Below are positions 32,001 to 42,538 of a stretch of 64,000 bases of DNA, piece after piece. This DNA comes from Channallabes apus (Eukaryota > Chordata > Actinopteri > Siluriformes > Clariidae). A program made the position numbers and the translations under genes. How positions within the stretch are numbered: the stretch's first letter is position 1; each line of letters starts with the position of its first letter. The stretch spans positions 47,369,366-47,433,365 of the forward strand of contig CM060111.1 of NCBI GenBank assembly GCA_030522415.1. Direction: 5' to 3'. A model generated the notes under the pieces. It made no database searches. It saw only the letters and a program-made list of their open reading frames with translations, and was not told the DNA's origin.

Positions 32001-32172
32001 AGAACGCGAGACGCGCTCGTAGCACCTTCATCTGGAGCTTATCACAGTACCCACACTCTCCTTCAAGTCCAAGGAGAGCGTGGCTTTCACCCAAACACTC
32101 GAAACAGATACTATGTCTATCGTCTTGAGAAAGACGGTTACCGCACGGGCATGAAACACTAAACTCGGCCAT
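29050..32172 (-). CDS. DIRS Gag and tyrosine recombinase in one open frame
   Basis: One 1040-residue frame starts at 32172. Residues 1-55 carry the DIRS Gag cysteine motifs (CPCGNRLSQDDRHSICFECL, GECGYCDKLQMKVLRARLAF). Gag runs to about residue 430 (RKDWGTARPHSR). About residues 430-715 are the out-of-frame shadow of RNase H, which is read in another frame. From about 715 the frame is the tyrosine recombinase: an N-terminal SAM-like domain (APSTRRIYAFKWKVFESWC), then catalytic R (LKRIGDL), HxxR (HSTRGVASS), W (TAGWSS) and Y (IRFYSLDVH). In DIRS elements recombinase and RT-RNase H normally overlap in different frames, so the layout is natural here except that the RT core is gone. The intact frame suggests a recent deletion. 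Confidence 0.88.
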   Translation of the reverse strand: MAEFSVSCPCGNRLSQDDRHSICFECLGESHALLGLEGECGYCDKLQMKVLRARLAFFREPRATLHSWGSQVDLAEARETEPLLSLASSPDHSLSPSTSRAHLGASRECLGETHSLASFEMDVATAERSSRDDKEYEELIEVITRAVERLHIDWPQEQAHTKRSKLDDRFLSGGQEMAPQRRSLPFFDDLHNELSRSWRRPFSSRIFVPSTSFYSNIVDAKAQGYVMMPQIEETLAGYLAPGTSSSLKKPTLPSKACRTSSTLLGKAFQAAGQARASLHTMAVLQAYQADLLNDLSTSGNMNQEAFIELRRATDLSLHATKQTARAIGHSMASLVSAERHLWLNLTGIKDKDRAFLLDAPISPSGLFGEAVNTVATRFREASLYEQAFGKFIPRRAQVSRPSATQPRPDLSLTRREAQKESVSSRAPPRKDWGTARPHSRSVLSSQNANDRRFPYWLGRGLGWPSSPRGLERPPFRMAHQLPRNGGSIFSSTAFPPEAERLPCPSAGGQHIGSLLHKSPGRPAFTTLEPASTSGSALGSGQVPVPQGDSHSRVQECGSRLSVQTSCESRGMETPPRSSHSNLGEILYSRGGPLCLTGDCTMSPLLLSDSSSSPGSGCDGPYVAQFTPLCVPSDSSAPGSPGEGPSTRFAPLIDSAPLAGPSMVLRDNIAPRRLTLDDSSEEGSSISGAGDNISSPARALEPSRLAPERDQLSQAGLSAGVIDTILSARAPSTRRIYAFKWKVFESWCMAKQVDPVHCQIVSVLEFLQEKLSSGLCPSTLRTYVAAIPACHVLSEGVTVGNHPLVARFIRGAKRLRPPTRVTAPSWDLSIVLKGLIDTPFEPLESAPDKLLTLKMVLLMAITSLKRIGDLSALSVSPSCLDFAPGLVKAILHPHPNYLPKVPFSTMHPVVLEAFCPPPFADPEQEKLHLLCPVRAFQAYVHRTSQWRKSEQLFICYGGRNRGAAATTHTLSHWVRDAIALSYEARGLTSPLGVRAHSTRGVASSIALARGTPLQQVCDTAGWSSPHTFIRFYSLDVHATPG
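30039..30833 (-). pseudogene. DIRS RNase H and connection domain (RT core missing)
   Basis: This frame overlaps the gag-recombinase frame. It begins at the RNase H domain (MLTTDASLTGWGAVLDGRPA, INCLEMVALFLAL, VRVDSTSVVSYINRQGG, NVGADFLSR), with the catalytic acids D, E, D, D visible. It continues through the C-terminal tail (VDLFASQETAQCPLYY, AYPPIALLPGVLARVR). The upstream RT fingers and palm with the YxDD-type motif are absent between gag and here, so the element is not autonomous. Confidence 0.88.
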
Positions 32173-32995
32173 TATATCTGGTGAGTTTTATTGCTTTTTT
32201 TTTTCTTTTTTCTCTCTGTTAAAGGAGACATACAGTCTAAATTTTGCATAGGTTAATATGATTCTTTAGGGTCCTAATGAAAAGTTTGTAATATACTTTA
32301 ATTAAAAATTCTCAATTGTTGTGTAAAAAAAACATTACTTTTACCTGGTAAAAAGTAGCTCTGTTCTCAGCAACCTGTTTCAGTACATGCTCCTTTAAAT
32401 GTTAATGAGCTCTACTGAACCCGCCCACCCAGTTCTGTGGGGCGTGTCTTCACAATACAAGTGGGGCATAGCTTTGACAACAGTTAAAAATATTTAAAAA
32501 ACAGTTAAAAATAATTTTACATGATGTTAGAATTATTTTATATATAAAGGAGTTATTTCTACTCTCTTGCTCTCTTCCTCATAGATCTGATATTAACATG
32601 TTAAATCTTCCCTGCTGCTATCTCTTGCATCTGTTCATTCACGCTCACCTAGTCGCCATTTAGAAAAACAATGGCCGACGGCTTTTTTTTTCACTCGGGG
32701 CGGGTCTTTGCTAAAACACCAGTGTCAATCAACTATAGTAGGAGCGGCCTCTGTCGGTGTGACTTCACATCGACAGGCTTTTGAAAATGGCCTGATTTCA
32801 GAAGGGGTATCTTATATTATTAAATTAAAAGAAAATCGCTGGGCGGCTCTTTATCATTGTAGAGTGGTTGTGTACACACTCTCCTAACACACAATGCAGT
32901 CCAAACAGCTTGAAAAACTCCATGTAGCACCGTATGTCCCCTTTAAGAATGATTTTTTTAAATGCTTGCTGCACACACGCGATCACAAGTCGGCA
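32173..32995 (-). other. DIRS 5' leader, non-coding
   Basis: This lies between the right terminal repeat and the gag start on the coding strand. It is AT-rich and no frame is supported. Confidence 0.6.
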
Positions 32996-33197
32996 TGAAG
33001 ACAAATGATCTGAGGTTTTTTGCCGGCTTCCGGTATTTATAACCTCCACCTGTTCTAATCAGATGACGTCACCTGACCGAGGTTATATATAGCCAGATAA
33101 TGGCGTTTTTCCACACATGCTTCATGGCCGGCAATGCGACAAGATAGTTCCCATAAGCGTTCTAACGCAGCATTGAGTGAAGCCTCGAAAAGGGAAC
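32996..33197. repeat. DIRS right terminal repeat
   Basis: This is an inverted copy of the left repeat up to 33175. The last about 22 bp (gaagcctcgaaaagggaac) are specific to this end and are complementary to the second half of the internal complementary region. Confidence 0.87.
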
Positions 33198-33617
33198 AGG
33201 ATTTAGGCTCCTGTCGGGTTATGATTGGTTGAAATGGCGACGTCACATCTGATTGGTTAAAGAGCACGACTGACGCGGACTGACTCACGTGGGAAAAGAA
33301 AAGTATCTTGCATATATATTTATATATAATCACTATCAAATATTATATTAGAACATAAATTCACAGGTTTATTATTATCAAATGATATTACTATTATAAT
33401 AAACTCTAGGCACGAGACAGCCATCAAGACCATTAATATAAATTCTTGTATAATGTTTATTTTGTAACACATTTATTTTTCAGGGGTTCGTCATGAATGT
33501 GCAAATAAATATTTATATATAATAAAAAATTATATTTTTATACTGAAAAATTGGACGAAACCAATTTTATTAAGAAATAAACACTATAAAAGTATATATG
33601 TTTTTGAAAAAATATTA
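33198..33617. other. Spacer, AT-rich
   Basis: Contains short tandem atatttatatataa motifs. No gene or repeat family is recognised. Confidence 0.45.
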
Positions 33618-34438
33618 ATGTTTGTGTTTCCTTCTGGCTCTCCCTTTTAGTTATGCTGTCATAGTTAGTCCTGCCGGAGTCCCTGCTTGCACTCAGTACA
33701 GTAAATATACATTAGACATTGTGACTGTGACCATACCTAACTGCCATCTCTCCTCCTCTTCTCTTCCTCCCCCTCTTTCTCTTTCCTCTCTCCCCCTGTC
33801 TCCCCCTTTCACTCTTTCTCTCTCTGTCGAGCTACACATGTGGTTCCTGAGCTGCCAGTGATCCAGACTCCCTCTGCCCTCCGGACCTGTCTGGTCCATC
33901 CTGGTGCCTGGGTTTCTGGTTGGAGGTCTCATCGCATGGATGCCCCGTGTGTCTCTTTAGGATGTGCCTGGTGTCTGGGGATGATTCTATCTACTTAGAA
34001 GATGGTTCTGGCCTCGACTGGTGTTGTCAGCTGTTTCTCTGAGGACTTGACAATTCGATAGTTCAGGACTGGAACTTTCTACAAGTCTATCTGAGTCTCG
34101 CATAACTACTGGACTCCATTTTACATCAACTATTATAGCTGAACCTAACACTTAACACTGTATAAATGCAGATCATTTCCTGCTATCTGTTTCACCCAGA
34201 TGAGGATGGGTTCCCTGTCGAGTCTGGTTCCTCTCAAGGTTTCTTCCTATTACCATCTCAGGGAGTTTTTCCTTGCCACTGTCGCCCTCGGGCTTGCTCA
34301 CCAGGGACTATCTGAACATTTTGATTCATACACATTCACATTCCATACAAACTTAAATAATTATTTTGATTGTGTAAAGCTGTTTTGAGACAATGTCAAT
34401 TGTTAAAAGCGCTATACAAATAAAACTGAATTGAATTG
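33618..34438 (+). repeat. L2-type LINE 3' UTR fragment
   Basis: It shares ttccttctggctctcccttt, the cacccagatgaggatgggtt block and the tail ctatacaaataaaactgaat with the copies ending at 28255 and 43712. It includes a pyrimidine-rich stretch at 33748-33830. No coding part remains. Confidence 0.85.
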
Positions 34439-35352
34439 AATTAATATTTCTATTTTTCCATATACAACATATTTATTTTCATATTGCTTATTTGTCTCAT
34501 GTAATTTGTAAACCATATGCGCAAGGAATGCACATGTTATGTTCTAATAATATATTTGATAGCGATTATGTGTGTATGGTGGGGGGGGGATCCATGGCAG
34601 GGGAGCATTTCAGCGCATAACAGGTGTTACAAAAAAAATTTAACCGCTCTTTTGTCATTTCGTCAACCAATCAAAGTGGTTGTGATCAGTGTTTCTACTG
34701 TCGATGCATATCGCCTTTTAAACCAACGCACGAACGCGCAATAATCCTAGACCATACTAATCCGGCCATACTAATCATCAACAACAGGTGTGCTCGAAGA
34801 ACCAACTTAGCCGGACCGTAATTAGCACCATGATCTGATCTTAGATGTGTCAATTCATCCCGGATGTTTCAAGCGACGTACGAAGAACGGACTCCAGACG
34901 TGAGAGAAAAACCGAACTGAGACCAGGAATCTTTACTGATCACACTAATCAAACAGGATTAGACTGGTGGCCCAGGACTTCCCTCTAAATCTCAGGTCTG
35001 GCTCTCTGATATCGAGGACTTGGTACTGAGCACTGGGACAGGTTGGGGACTTGCCATGTGGGTGGGACTTATGTTTGCTAAGCCTCCCAGATTTGAGGAT
35101 TTTAAACCACAGTTCCATCCCCATGCCAAGTTTCAGCTCCGTCCCCATGCTAATGTCCAGTTGCAGTCCTGCTCTGACTGCAGCAGGACCTTTTGGGGGT
35201 TATGTTAGGGTTAACCACTGGAGGGCGCTCTGTGCCCATGGAGTACGTTGTGGTGTGTTCTGGTCAGCCTGAAGTTCCCTGAGAGGTACACTTTTAAGCG
35301 CGATTCCAAACCACTGCTCAGTTCAGAGGGAACAGTAACGGTGTAGGGAACA
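34439..35352. other. Unassigned intergenic sequence
   Basis: Mixed composition, with a G9 run near 34581 and two tandem-like phrases (catccccatgcca, cgtccccatgcta) near 35116-35150. No coding frame is supported. Confidence 0.4.
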
Positions 35353-35354
35353 AC

Positions 35355-35944
35355 CGAACACCATGTATCAAGGCTGCGTACGCACAAAAACTTTGCTTAC
35401 GGCAGTTTTCACGCTCACGGTCGGATTTACTAACAGTGAAATTAACGTGAGAATGTGCGTTCTTCCACGCCTTCATGTCACGTACTTCATGTCTGGCGTA
35501 CGTGTATTTCTTGTGTGTGTTTGTTTTATTTCCGTTGGCGACTCCTAGAGGCAATTATGTTAAATTGCACACTACAGAGTATCGCACCAACACATGTGAA
35601 AAACGTTGCTATTAATTTATAATTGATAAAATGGGTTAATTGATACAATATTTTTTGTCACCAATTATGTGATTTAAAACATATAAAAGCATTTGCAAAT
35701 GTATACAACCCTTAGTCTATGGCAATGGCAGTGTTGGCTTTATTAGAGGACATTGTCAATGGCCGAATCCGAAGGGATCACAGTGATTTTCTGGCCCATG
35801 ATGATGACTATGAAGAATATGCGTGGGATTCCACATACGCAGTGTTTCATACATCAGATTTTTTTACTGCGTACGCACATTTACAGCTTTGTCCGTACGC
35901 AATGTTTTAGTATGAATTCAACGCAAGTCTTTGTACATGAGGCC
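35355..35944. mobile_element. Harbinger/ISL2EU-like non-autonomous element
   Basis: The left end catgtatcaaggctgcgtac and the right end gcaagtctttgtacatgagg are imperfect inverted repeats, and gcgtacgc motifs lie inside both. The phrase 'cctcatgtacaaag' with gcgtacgc is typical of fish Harbinger-type ends. A fragment at 35719-35830 reads MAMAVLALLEDIVNGRIRRD with LAHDDDYEE, which may be the start of a HARBI1-like transposase. Confidence 0.55.
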
Positions 35945-36799
35945 CCAGGTCTTCACTTCCCCGGGAAAGGGAACGAAAAATGTCCCATCAGTCATCATGA
36001 CTTGCTGGAGCGTGAAAAATATAGAGCTTGAAAATTATTTATATATTTATTATAATTATTATCGAGGACGACATATTAAAGGGACACGATAATTAAAATT
36101 TTTATTTAATCAAGAAACCCTTAGTATTATATAGTCTAGTAATCCTTAAAAAAAAAATAATTTAATCTCTGTACATCTTGTAAATTGATCCATTATTTAT
36201 TTACAAATTATACACGTTTCAGTAGTATGTGTTATATAATGGAAGCAGTTTTTGTTTCGATTAATATTTAATATTTAATAATGTTGAGTGTGAATTCCAC
36301 AGCAGCAGTGACACAGGTGTAACTGTACAGGGAGTATGGAATAGGGAGCACATTGTGAAGTACACTTCGGAATGGAACGCAGCTTCTGTGCTTTCTGTGC
36401 TTTTTTTATGTTCACCGTCATGTTTTCTGTGCTTTTTTTATGTTCACCGTCATGTGTCACGTGTGTGTGTGTATGTTTGATTTAGTTTCCTAAACCATCG
36501 TATTATTTAAGCCATCAGAACTAAAATCGGTTTATTTCACGCTCAGTTTGTCACTCTGGTTTCGATGCTGGTTAGTCTGTCACTATCATGTGAATACATT
36601 CTACTGTTTGTTTTAATAAATGTCTTCATATCTGCACCTACATCAAGCCTTCTGTCATCTAACCAAACATAGAGCTGTAAAAATTAAATATAATTGCTTT
36701 TAGCTAAAATTCCACCAAAAGTATGTTAAAAACACCAAAACAGCATCAGCACAAAGTGTAAAGTTTATTAGAAACTACATACTGTATCAGTAGAACTAA
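35945..36799. other. Unassigned AT-rich sequence
   Basis: Contains a 36-bp tandem duplication of ttctgtgctttttttatgtt plus caccgtcatg near 36393-36455. No gene is seen. Confidence 0.4.
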
Positions 36800-37900
36800 T
36801 AAAGTCAGTCGATTTGTGTTTGAATCTCCTTTGTGTCCCTCCCACTGTCCACCTGAAGCGAGGTGTTCCCCAGAGATCTGTTCTTGGCCCACCATTATTC
36901 ACAATTTACATAATCCCACTCGGTCTGATCCTTCAACGTCATGGTCTTAACTATCACTTTTATGCCGATGACATTCAATTTTACTCTATCTGTACATCTA
37001 CTCCATCTGCCCAAATTGACAAAATCTCTGCTTGTGTGAAGGACATTACAGATTGGCTTAACTTAAACTTTCTCAAACTTCACATGGACAAAACTGAAAT
37101 AATTTTCATCGGAGCCCCAGCACTCACCAGCAACATCTCCACCAATTTCACCTGTGAGATTGCTGGCTCTCACATCAAAACATCTACTTCTGTCAAAAAT
37201 TTAGGAGTAATCTTTGACTCCACACTCTCCTTTCAGCCTCACATTAAATCTGTCACTAGTGTAAATCTGCATTCTTTCATTTGCGCCGCATTGCCCAACT
37301 GCATCCCTTCATCAGTACCAAAGATGCTGAAACTGTCATCCATGCATTCGTATCATCACGCATTGATTTCTGTAATGCCCTTTTCATTGGTCTACCTGCC
37401 AGCTCCATCTCCAGACTACAATATATTCAAAACTCTGCGGCTAGAATACTCACTCATACCAAACGCTCTGCTCATATAACTCCAATCTTGTCTGATCTCC
37501 GTTGGCTCCCAGTTGTCGACCGTATCAAATTAAAAATTTTTCTCCTCGTCTTCAAATCTATAAACGGCTTAGCTCCCACTTACCTTTTTAATCTGCTTGC
37601 CCCCTACATTCCGACTTGTTCACTACGTTCCTCCGATTCTGTTTTTTTTGTTGTCCCTCGGTACCGCCTCTCTTCAATGGGCGGCAGATCATTCAGTGTT
37701 ATTGCTCCCAAACTCTGGAACTCTCTACCACACTCTCTCCGTTCTGTTAACAACATCTTCATATTTAAATCTTTACTCAAAACTCATTTGCTTTCTAAAT
37801 GTTACACTTGAATCAACCTGTCCTCTGCATGTCCCCCCCCCCCTCATTGTACAGTCTGGAAAGGCGCTATATAAATAAAAATTATTATTATTATTATTAT
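36800..37900 (+). pseudogene. 5'-truncated LINE reverse transcriptase (L2/Rex1 group)
   Basis: It begins inside RT with KRGVPQRSVLGPPLFTIYI, then the catalytic YADD (YHFYADDIQFYS) and VKNLGVIFDSTLSF. A shift near 37275 moves the frame to [30 protein letters not shown] and FSVIAPKLWNSLPHSLR, ending at 37811. A short 3' UTR ends ggcgctatataaataaaaat plus (tta)n near 37900. The truncation and shift make it inactive. Confidence 0.87.
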
Positions 37901-38319
37901 TTGTGAATGGAGATGTGGTGGTGATGGTGGTGAAGGAGTTGACCTGAGAGATGGGGTTTGGGGTTCAGAATGTGGAACATCACTTCACGTTTGATAAAAG
38001 AGCTATAGCGTCATAAGACTAGACTCTGCATGCACACACAGTACAGGTTCTGGTACCAAACTCCTTCAACAGTCGGGTCAGAGCTCCCACACTACCATAT
38101 CCAGTAGAGGAGAAACTCTACAGAATGTTAACCCTAAAGTAGAGATAACGTACTAAGGAAAGTAACAGATTCCATTCACGTCATTGCATTGAAGGCACCT
38201 TCATGTTCAGAGTTTCACAGCAGGATGGAATCACTCAGAGCTGACTTTATCTTCATGACCTTTAACCTCGTGAGACAAACAGGAAACCAGTGCAAGACTG
38301 CAAACCATTTTCTGTGATG
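37901..38319. other. rfesd 3' flank and untranslated region
   Basis: Lies downstream of the rfesd stop on the minus strand. There is no obvious polyadenylation signal close to the stop and no other gene. Confidence 0.45.
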
Positions 38320-38589
38320 TCACTTCCGGTTCCGGTGTAGGGTGTCCCTGTACTTTGGGGTCTGGTACTGGTCGGATTCCAGGTGCTCAGGTGAGGTGCT
38401 GAGGGTGATGTAGACGTGACCTCTGACCTCTGTGACCTTGTGAACTCTCTGTTTGACCCCTTTAGAGCACCAGCGTGGTTTCAGAGGCTTCACTGTAGGA
38501 TCCACAGCCTGATAGAAACCTTCACCATCACACACACTGATCTTATATTTATGCCATGGACACACAATACACACATGTCCTGCTATCTC
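38320..38589 (-). CDS. rfesd: rfesd coding exon 3
   Basis: Acceptor gtgtgtag, then [17 protein letters not shown] with the second ligand pair, then the conserved [15 protein letters not shown] and VYITLS, and a stop at 38320. Confidence 0.93.
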   Translation of the reverse strand, partial: EIAGHVCIVCPWHKYKISVCDGEGFYQAVDPTVKPLKPRWCSKGVKQRVHKVTEVRGHVYITLSTSPEHLESDQYQTPKYRDTLHRNRK

Positions 38590-40773
38590 CTACACACACG
38601 CACACACACAGACATGAAAGAGGAAATAAAGGCATAAGCACATCTAATTATCAGAATAGAAATACACCCCCCCCCCCCACCGAGTCTAACAAAAGTGTGT
38701 GAAAGTGAGCATCACCTCAATGTCTCCGTTATGTAGAGGACCTCCAGCATCTTAAACACACACACACACACACACACCTCGTTACAACAAACCTCCTTAG
38801 ATTTTCATTATTAGTCTACTTTGATCAAAACCCTGGTCAATATGATCAGTAATAAATTCCATATAATAAATACATTTATTTCACATATAAACATTATAAA
38901 CCAAACCGACTAATTACAAACCGGATTCCAAAAAAGTTGGGACACTAAACAAATTGTGAATAAAAACTGAATGCAATGATGTGGAGATGGCAAATGTCAA
39001 TATTTTATTCAGAATAGAACATAAATCACGGAACAAAAGTTTAAACTGAGAAAATGTATCATTTTAAGGGAAAAATATGGTGAATCAAAATGTCATGGTG
39101 TCAACAAATTCCAAAAAAGTTGGGACAAGGCCATTTTCACCACTGTGTGGCATCTCCCCTTCTTCTTACAACACTCAACAGACGTCTGGGGACCGAGGAG
39201 ACCAGTTTCTCAAGTTTAGAAATAGGAATGCTCTCCCATTCTTGTCTAATACAGGCCTCTAACTGTTCAATCGTCTTGGGCCTTCGTTGTCGCACCTTCC
39301 TCTTTATGATGCGCCAAATGTTCTCTATAGGGGAAAGATCTGGACTGCAGACTGGCCATTTCAGTACCCGGATCCTTCTCCTACGCAGCCATGATGTTGT
39401 GATTGATGCAGAATGTGGTCTGGCATTATCTTGTTGAAAAATGCAGGGTCTTCCCTGAAAGAGATGACTAGATGTTGTTCTAGAAACTGAATATATTTTT
39501 CTGCATTGATGGTGCCTTTCCAGACATGCAAGCTGCCCATGCCACACGCACTCATGCAACCCCATACCATCAGAGATGCAGGCTTCTGAACTGAGCGTTG
39601 ATAACAACTTGGGTTGTCCTTGTCCTCTTTGGTCCGGATGACATGGCGTCCCACATTTCCAACAAGAACTTCGAATCGTGACTCGTCTGACCACAGTCTT
39701 CCATTTTGCCACACTCCATTTTAAATGATCCCTGGCCCAATGAAAACGCCTGTGCTTGTGGATCTTGCTTAGAAATGGCTTCTTCTTTGCACTGTAGAGT
39801 TTCAGCTGGCAACGGCGGATGGCACGGTGGATTGTGTTCACTGACGATGGTTTCTGGAAGTATTCCTGAGCCCATTCTGTGATTTCCTTTACAGTAGCAT
39901 TCCTGTTTGTGGTGCAGTGTCGTTTAAGGGCCCGGAGATCACGGGCATCCAGTATGGTTTTACGCCCTTGACCCTTACGCACAGAGATTGTTCCAGATTC
40001 TCTGAATCTTCGGATGATATTATGCACAGTTGATGATGCTAACTGCAAAGTCTTTGCAATTTTTCGCTGGGTAACACCTTTCTGATATCTTTCTGCGCAA
40101 CATTGTGGGAATTGGTGATCCTCTACCCATCTTGGCTTCTGAGAGACACTGCCACTCTGAGAAGCTCTTTTTATACCCAATCATGTTGCCAATTAACCTA
40201 ATTACTGTTAATTGGTCTTCCAGCTCTTCGTTATGCTCAAATTTACTTTTTCCAGTCTCTTATTGCTACTTGTCCCAACTTTTTTGGGATTTGTTGACAC
40301 CGTGAAATTTGGAATCAACATATTTTTCCTTTAAAATGATAAATTTTCTCGGATTAAACTTTTGATCTGTCATCTATGTTCTATTCTGAATAAAATATTG
40401 ACATTTGCCATCTCCACATCATTGCATTCAGTTTTTATTCACAATTTGTTTAGTGTCCCAACTTTTTTGGAATCCGGTTTGTATTTAAACAGACTGTAGC
40501 CTGAAACATCTCTACAGATCCACACGTGTGTGTGTTCACACCCCAAGTGTCCACAGCGTCATGGTGTCAGCTCTCTGGACTCACCTGGGGATGAGTGTGT
40601 AGATACTCACGGTAACAGCGTGCGTCCAGAGCGTGCAGCGCTCCCTGATGGTGAAGGACAAGCACGTCTCTGCCGTTCACACTGGTCACTACACGGCCCG
40701 CCCTGATGATCTCATCACTCTGACCAACGTAATGTGAGTGTGCGGGCGGAGAAACATCCTCCCCTGATGACAT
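38320..40773 (-). CDS. rfesd: Rieske Fe-S domain-containing protein (gene span, 3 coding exons)
   Basis: The gene encodes a small soluble Rieske [2Fe-2S] protein of 155 residues, close to vertebrate RFESD in length and sequence. The coding exons are 40773-40611, 38750-38716 and 38589-38320, all with canonical GT-AG borders and compatible phases. The cluster ligands are in place: C53-x-H55, created across the exon 1/2 junction, and C76-x-x-H79 in [11 protein letters not shown]. The loop [10 protein letters not shown] between them is typical of the family. The ATG at 40773 (MSSGEDV) lies five bases after a ctctctgcag acceptor, so there should be an upstream non-coding exon. Intron 1 holds a Tc1-like element. 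Its biological role is not well established; it is thought to be an electron carrier. No disabling change is seen. Confidence 0.93.
38716..38750 (-). CDS. rfesd: rfesd coding exon 2 (35 bp)
   Basis: Acceptor tttaag, donor gtgatg. It completes H55 and codes [11 protein letters not shown]. This restores the Rieske motif and phase 0. Confidence 0.9.
38751..38916. other. rfesd intron 1 sequence outside the Tc1 element
   Basis: Contains a (CA)n run at 38757-38778. The intron resumes at 40482-40610. Confidence 0.7.
38917..40481 (-). mobile_element. Tc1-like element with IR/DR ends in rfesd intron 1
   Basis: The terminal inverted repeats are about 200 bp, flanked by TA (38915-38916 and 40482-40483). 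Each arm holds two copies of the direct repeat attccaaaaaagttgggaca. The outer copies are at about 38924 and 40455 and the inner ones at about 39107 and 40270. This is the IR/DR layout of Sleeping Beauty-type elements. The transposase is on the minus strand. Confidence 0.93.
39137..40180 (-). pseudogene. Tc1-like transposase (DD34E)
   Basis: About 347 codons. The N-terminal paired-like HTH domains are seen in [20 protein letters not shown] and the linker [10 protein letters not shown]. The catalytic domain holds WSDESRF (first D), QQDNARPHS (second D) and SPIENIWR (E), with 34 residues between D and E. The middle part with the first D is read in another frame (39480-39714), so two opposite frameshifts, near 39715 and 39480, disrupt an otherwise continuous gene. 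Confidence 0.9.
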
Positions 40774-40778
40774 CACGG
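40611..40778 (-). CDS. rfesd: rfesd coding exon 1
   Basis: Acceptor ctctctgcag, five bases of 5' UTR, then the ATG at 40773. It codes 54 residues plus one base and ends TTACC before a GTGAGT donor. Confidence 0.92.
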
Positions 40779-41099
40779 CTGCAGAGAGCACACACACACA
40801 CACGTGCTTTGTTAATAATAATAACAATCATAATAATAATAATAATATCATCATGTCTATATTTCATTGGTTCTTTTTTTACTGTACTGGTGATTGTGTT
40901 TATTTCTGCTGTAAATATTGTCTTTGTACAGTGTGTAACTACAACTGAGCTTTGGCACTACAGATATCTTTATTTTTCATGCTAATTAATAAAACCCTTG
41001 AATCTTGTGAAGAATAATTGAATGTGATCAGTGGAGTTTGTATAAAATAAACATTATAAGTCAATGTTTTACACAAAGCCTCAGAAACACACTACACTA

Positions 41100-41400
41100 G
41101 ACTATTCTCTGCACTTCCGGTTTTCACCAGCAGGTGTCACTCTGTGCTCTAAAGCCTCGAGCAGTGAAACACTAAACAGCGAATATTTGCCGTCACTAGT
41201 GAGTCGCGCGCTTTCACTCTTCACGTAAACTTAAGCTCAAATTATATTAGTAATAAAATCACATGTAATAAAAATTATTTACTTAATTTTAAGGCGAAAT
41301 TTCCCGGTTTGTCTTGACCTGCAGCACGCGCTTCACTTCCGCTTTCGCGCTCTTACGTCACATCCTTAACGCGCGCCTGTCAAAATAAAAGTCTGTGTTT
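41100..41400 (-). promoter_or_regulatory. Possible rfesd promoter region
   Basis: This is a CpG-richer patch upstream of exon 1 with gtgagtcgcgcgc, ETS-like cacttccgc and a CRE-like ttacgtcac. A non-coding first exon is expected somewhere here. The position is inferred only from distance and composition. Confidence 0.35.
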
Positions 41401-41456
41401 ATGTCTCTTAACAAGTCAGAAATAAATTAGATTACTCATGTTTATGTAAAACCACT

Positions 41457-41460
<4 letters not shown>

Positions 41461-41510
<50 letters not shown>

Positions 41511-41511
41511 T
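41461..41511. repeat. (TC)n(AC)n microsatellite
   Basis: A run of about 13 CT followed by about 12 CA. The flanks at 41401-41974 are otherwise plain AT-rich sequence with no gene. Confidence 0.93.
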
Positions 41512-42538
41512 TTTCACATCTGATTACAGTCAGCTTTAAAACCAAATCAGTGTCTGATCAATATGAAACTATATAACTGTAGTCACAAAAAGAACTTTAT
41601 ATCACACCTAAACAAATATTTTCTTTTTTACTAAATAAATATTTACCAAATAACAAACTCTTTGTTTAAAAGAAAAGCAGCAGTGACAATTTGATTTTAA
41701 CAGTTTAAGGTGTGTTTGTAAATAATACTTTTTATTTGTACAGAATGTGTGAAGAGTTTAAAAAAAAAAAAAAGTATCTGTAAAAATTAATGAACGAACT
41801 GTAATTAACTTCTCTATACACTCGTCTCTGATCTGATGTACTTTATGTTTGTTGTGTAACACAGTTCCATTACCTGTATTTGTATCTATGTAATACTCAG
41901 AATATCCGCATCTGTCTGTGTGTTTTGATTAAATCCACGCGTGTGTCAGGTCTGTAATGGAAAGCTGCTTGTCAGTACCGCGCTTTATGAAAACTACAGC
42001 TGGGGGCAGAGCTTTTTCTTACAAAGCCCCAAAATTATGGAATAGTCTTCCAAATAGTGTTCGGGACTCAGACACAGACTCAGTGTTTAAGTCTAGGCTA
42101 AAAACCTATTTATTTAGCCAAGCATTTTTATAAATAGATTAGCCATAAGGTAAAGGAGCAGATCTGGGGGACTCATGGACGTAGAGTATTATGGTGAACT
42201 GGTATGTTTAGATGCTGTCTTCCTCAGTCTCATTTGATCACTCAGGTTTGTTGACGGTGAGGTGATTGTTTGCTTTACATCTCAGTTCCCCCTAATGTTT
42301 GCGTTTCCTTCTGGCTCCTCCCTTTTAGTTATGATGTCATAGTTAGTCCTGCCGGAGTCCCTGCTTGCACTCTACACTAAATATACATTCACATTATACA
42401 TTATGTGACTGTGACCAGAACGAACTGTTATCTCTCCTCCTCTCCTCTCTCTCTCTCTCTGTTGAGGACTCGTGACTGCAGTCACTTGATAGTTCAGGAC
42501 TGGAGTTTCCTACAATCTACCTGAGCCTCCAATAACTA

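Larger units (their letters stand above)
28563..33197 (-). mobile_element. DIRS1-type tyrosine-recombinase retrotransposon, RT deleted
   Basis: Terminal inverted repeats of about 180 bp (28615-28795 and, inverted, 32996-33175) flank a minus-strand coding region. The outermost bases of the two ends differ from each other. Both are found joined as complements at 28831-28935, which is the internal complementary region characteristic of DIRS elements. Coding parts are gag, RNase H and a tyrosine recombinase; the reverse transcriptase core is absent. No target duplication is expected and none is seen. Confidence 0.93.

Noticed and set aside
34517..34821. Possible small gene
   Set aside because: The frames are short, without motifs, and lie in repeat-rich sequence.
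39570..39875. Minus-strand 101-residue frame in the Tc1 element
   Set aside because: It overlaps the true transposase reading and shows no Tc1 motif of its own.
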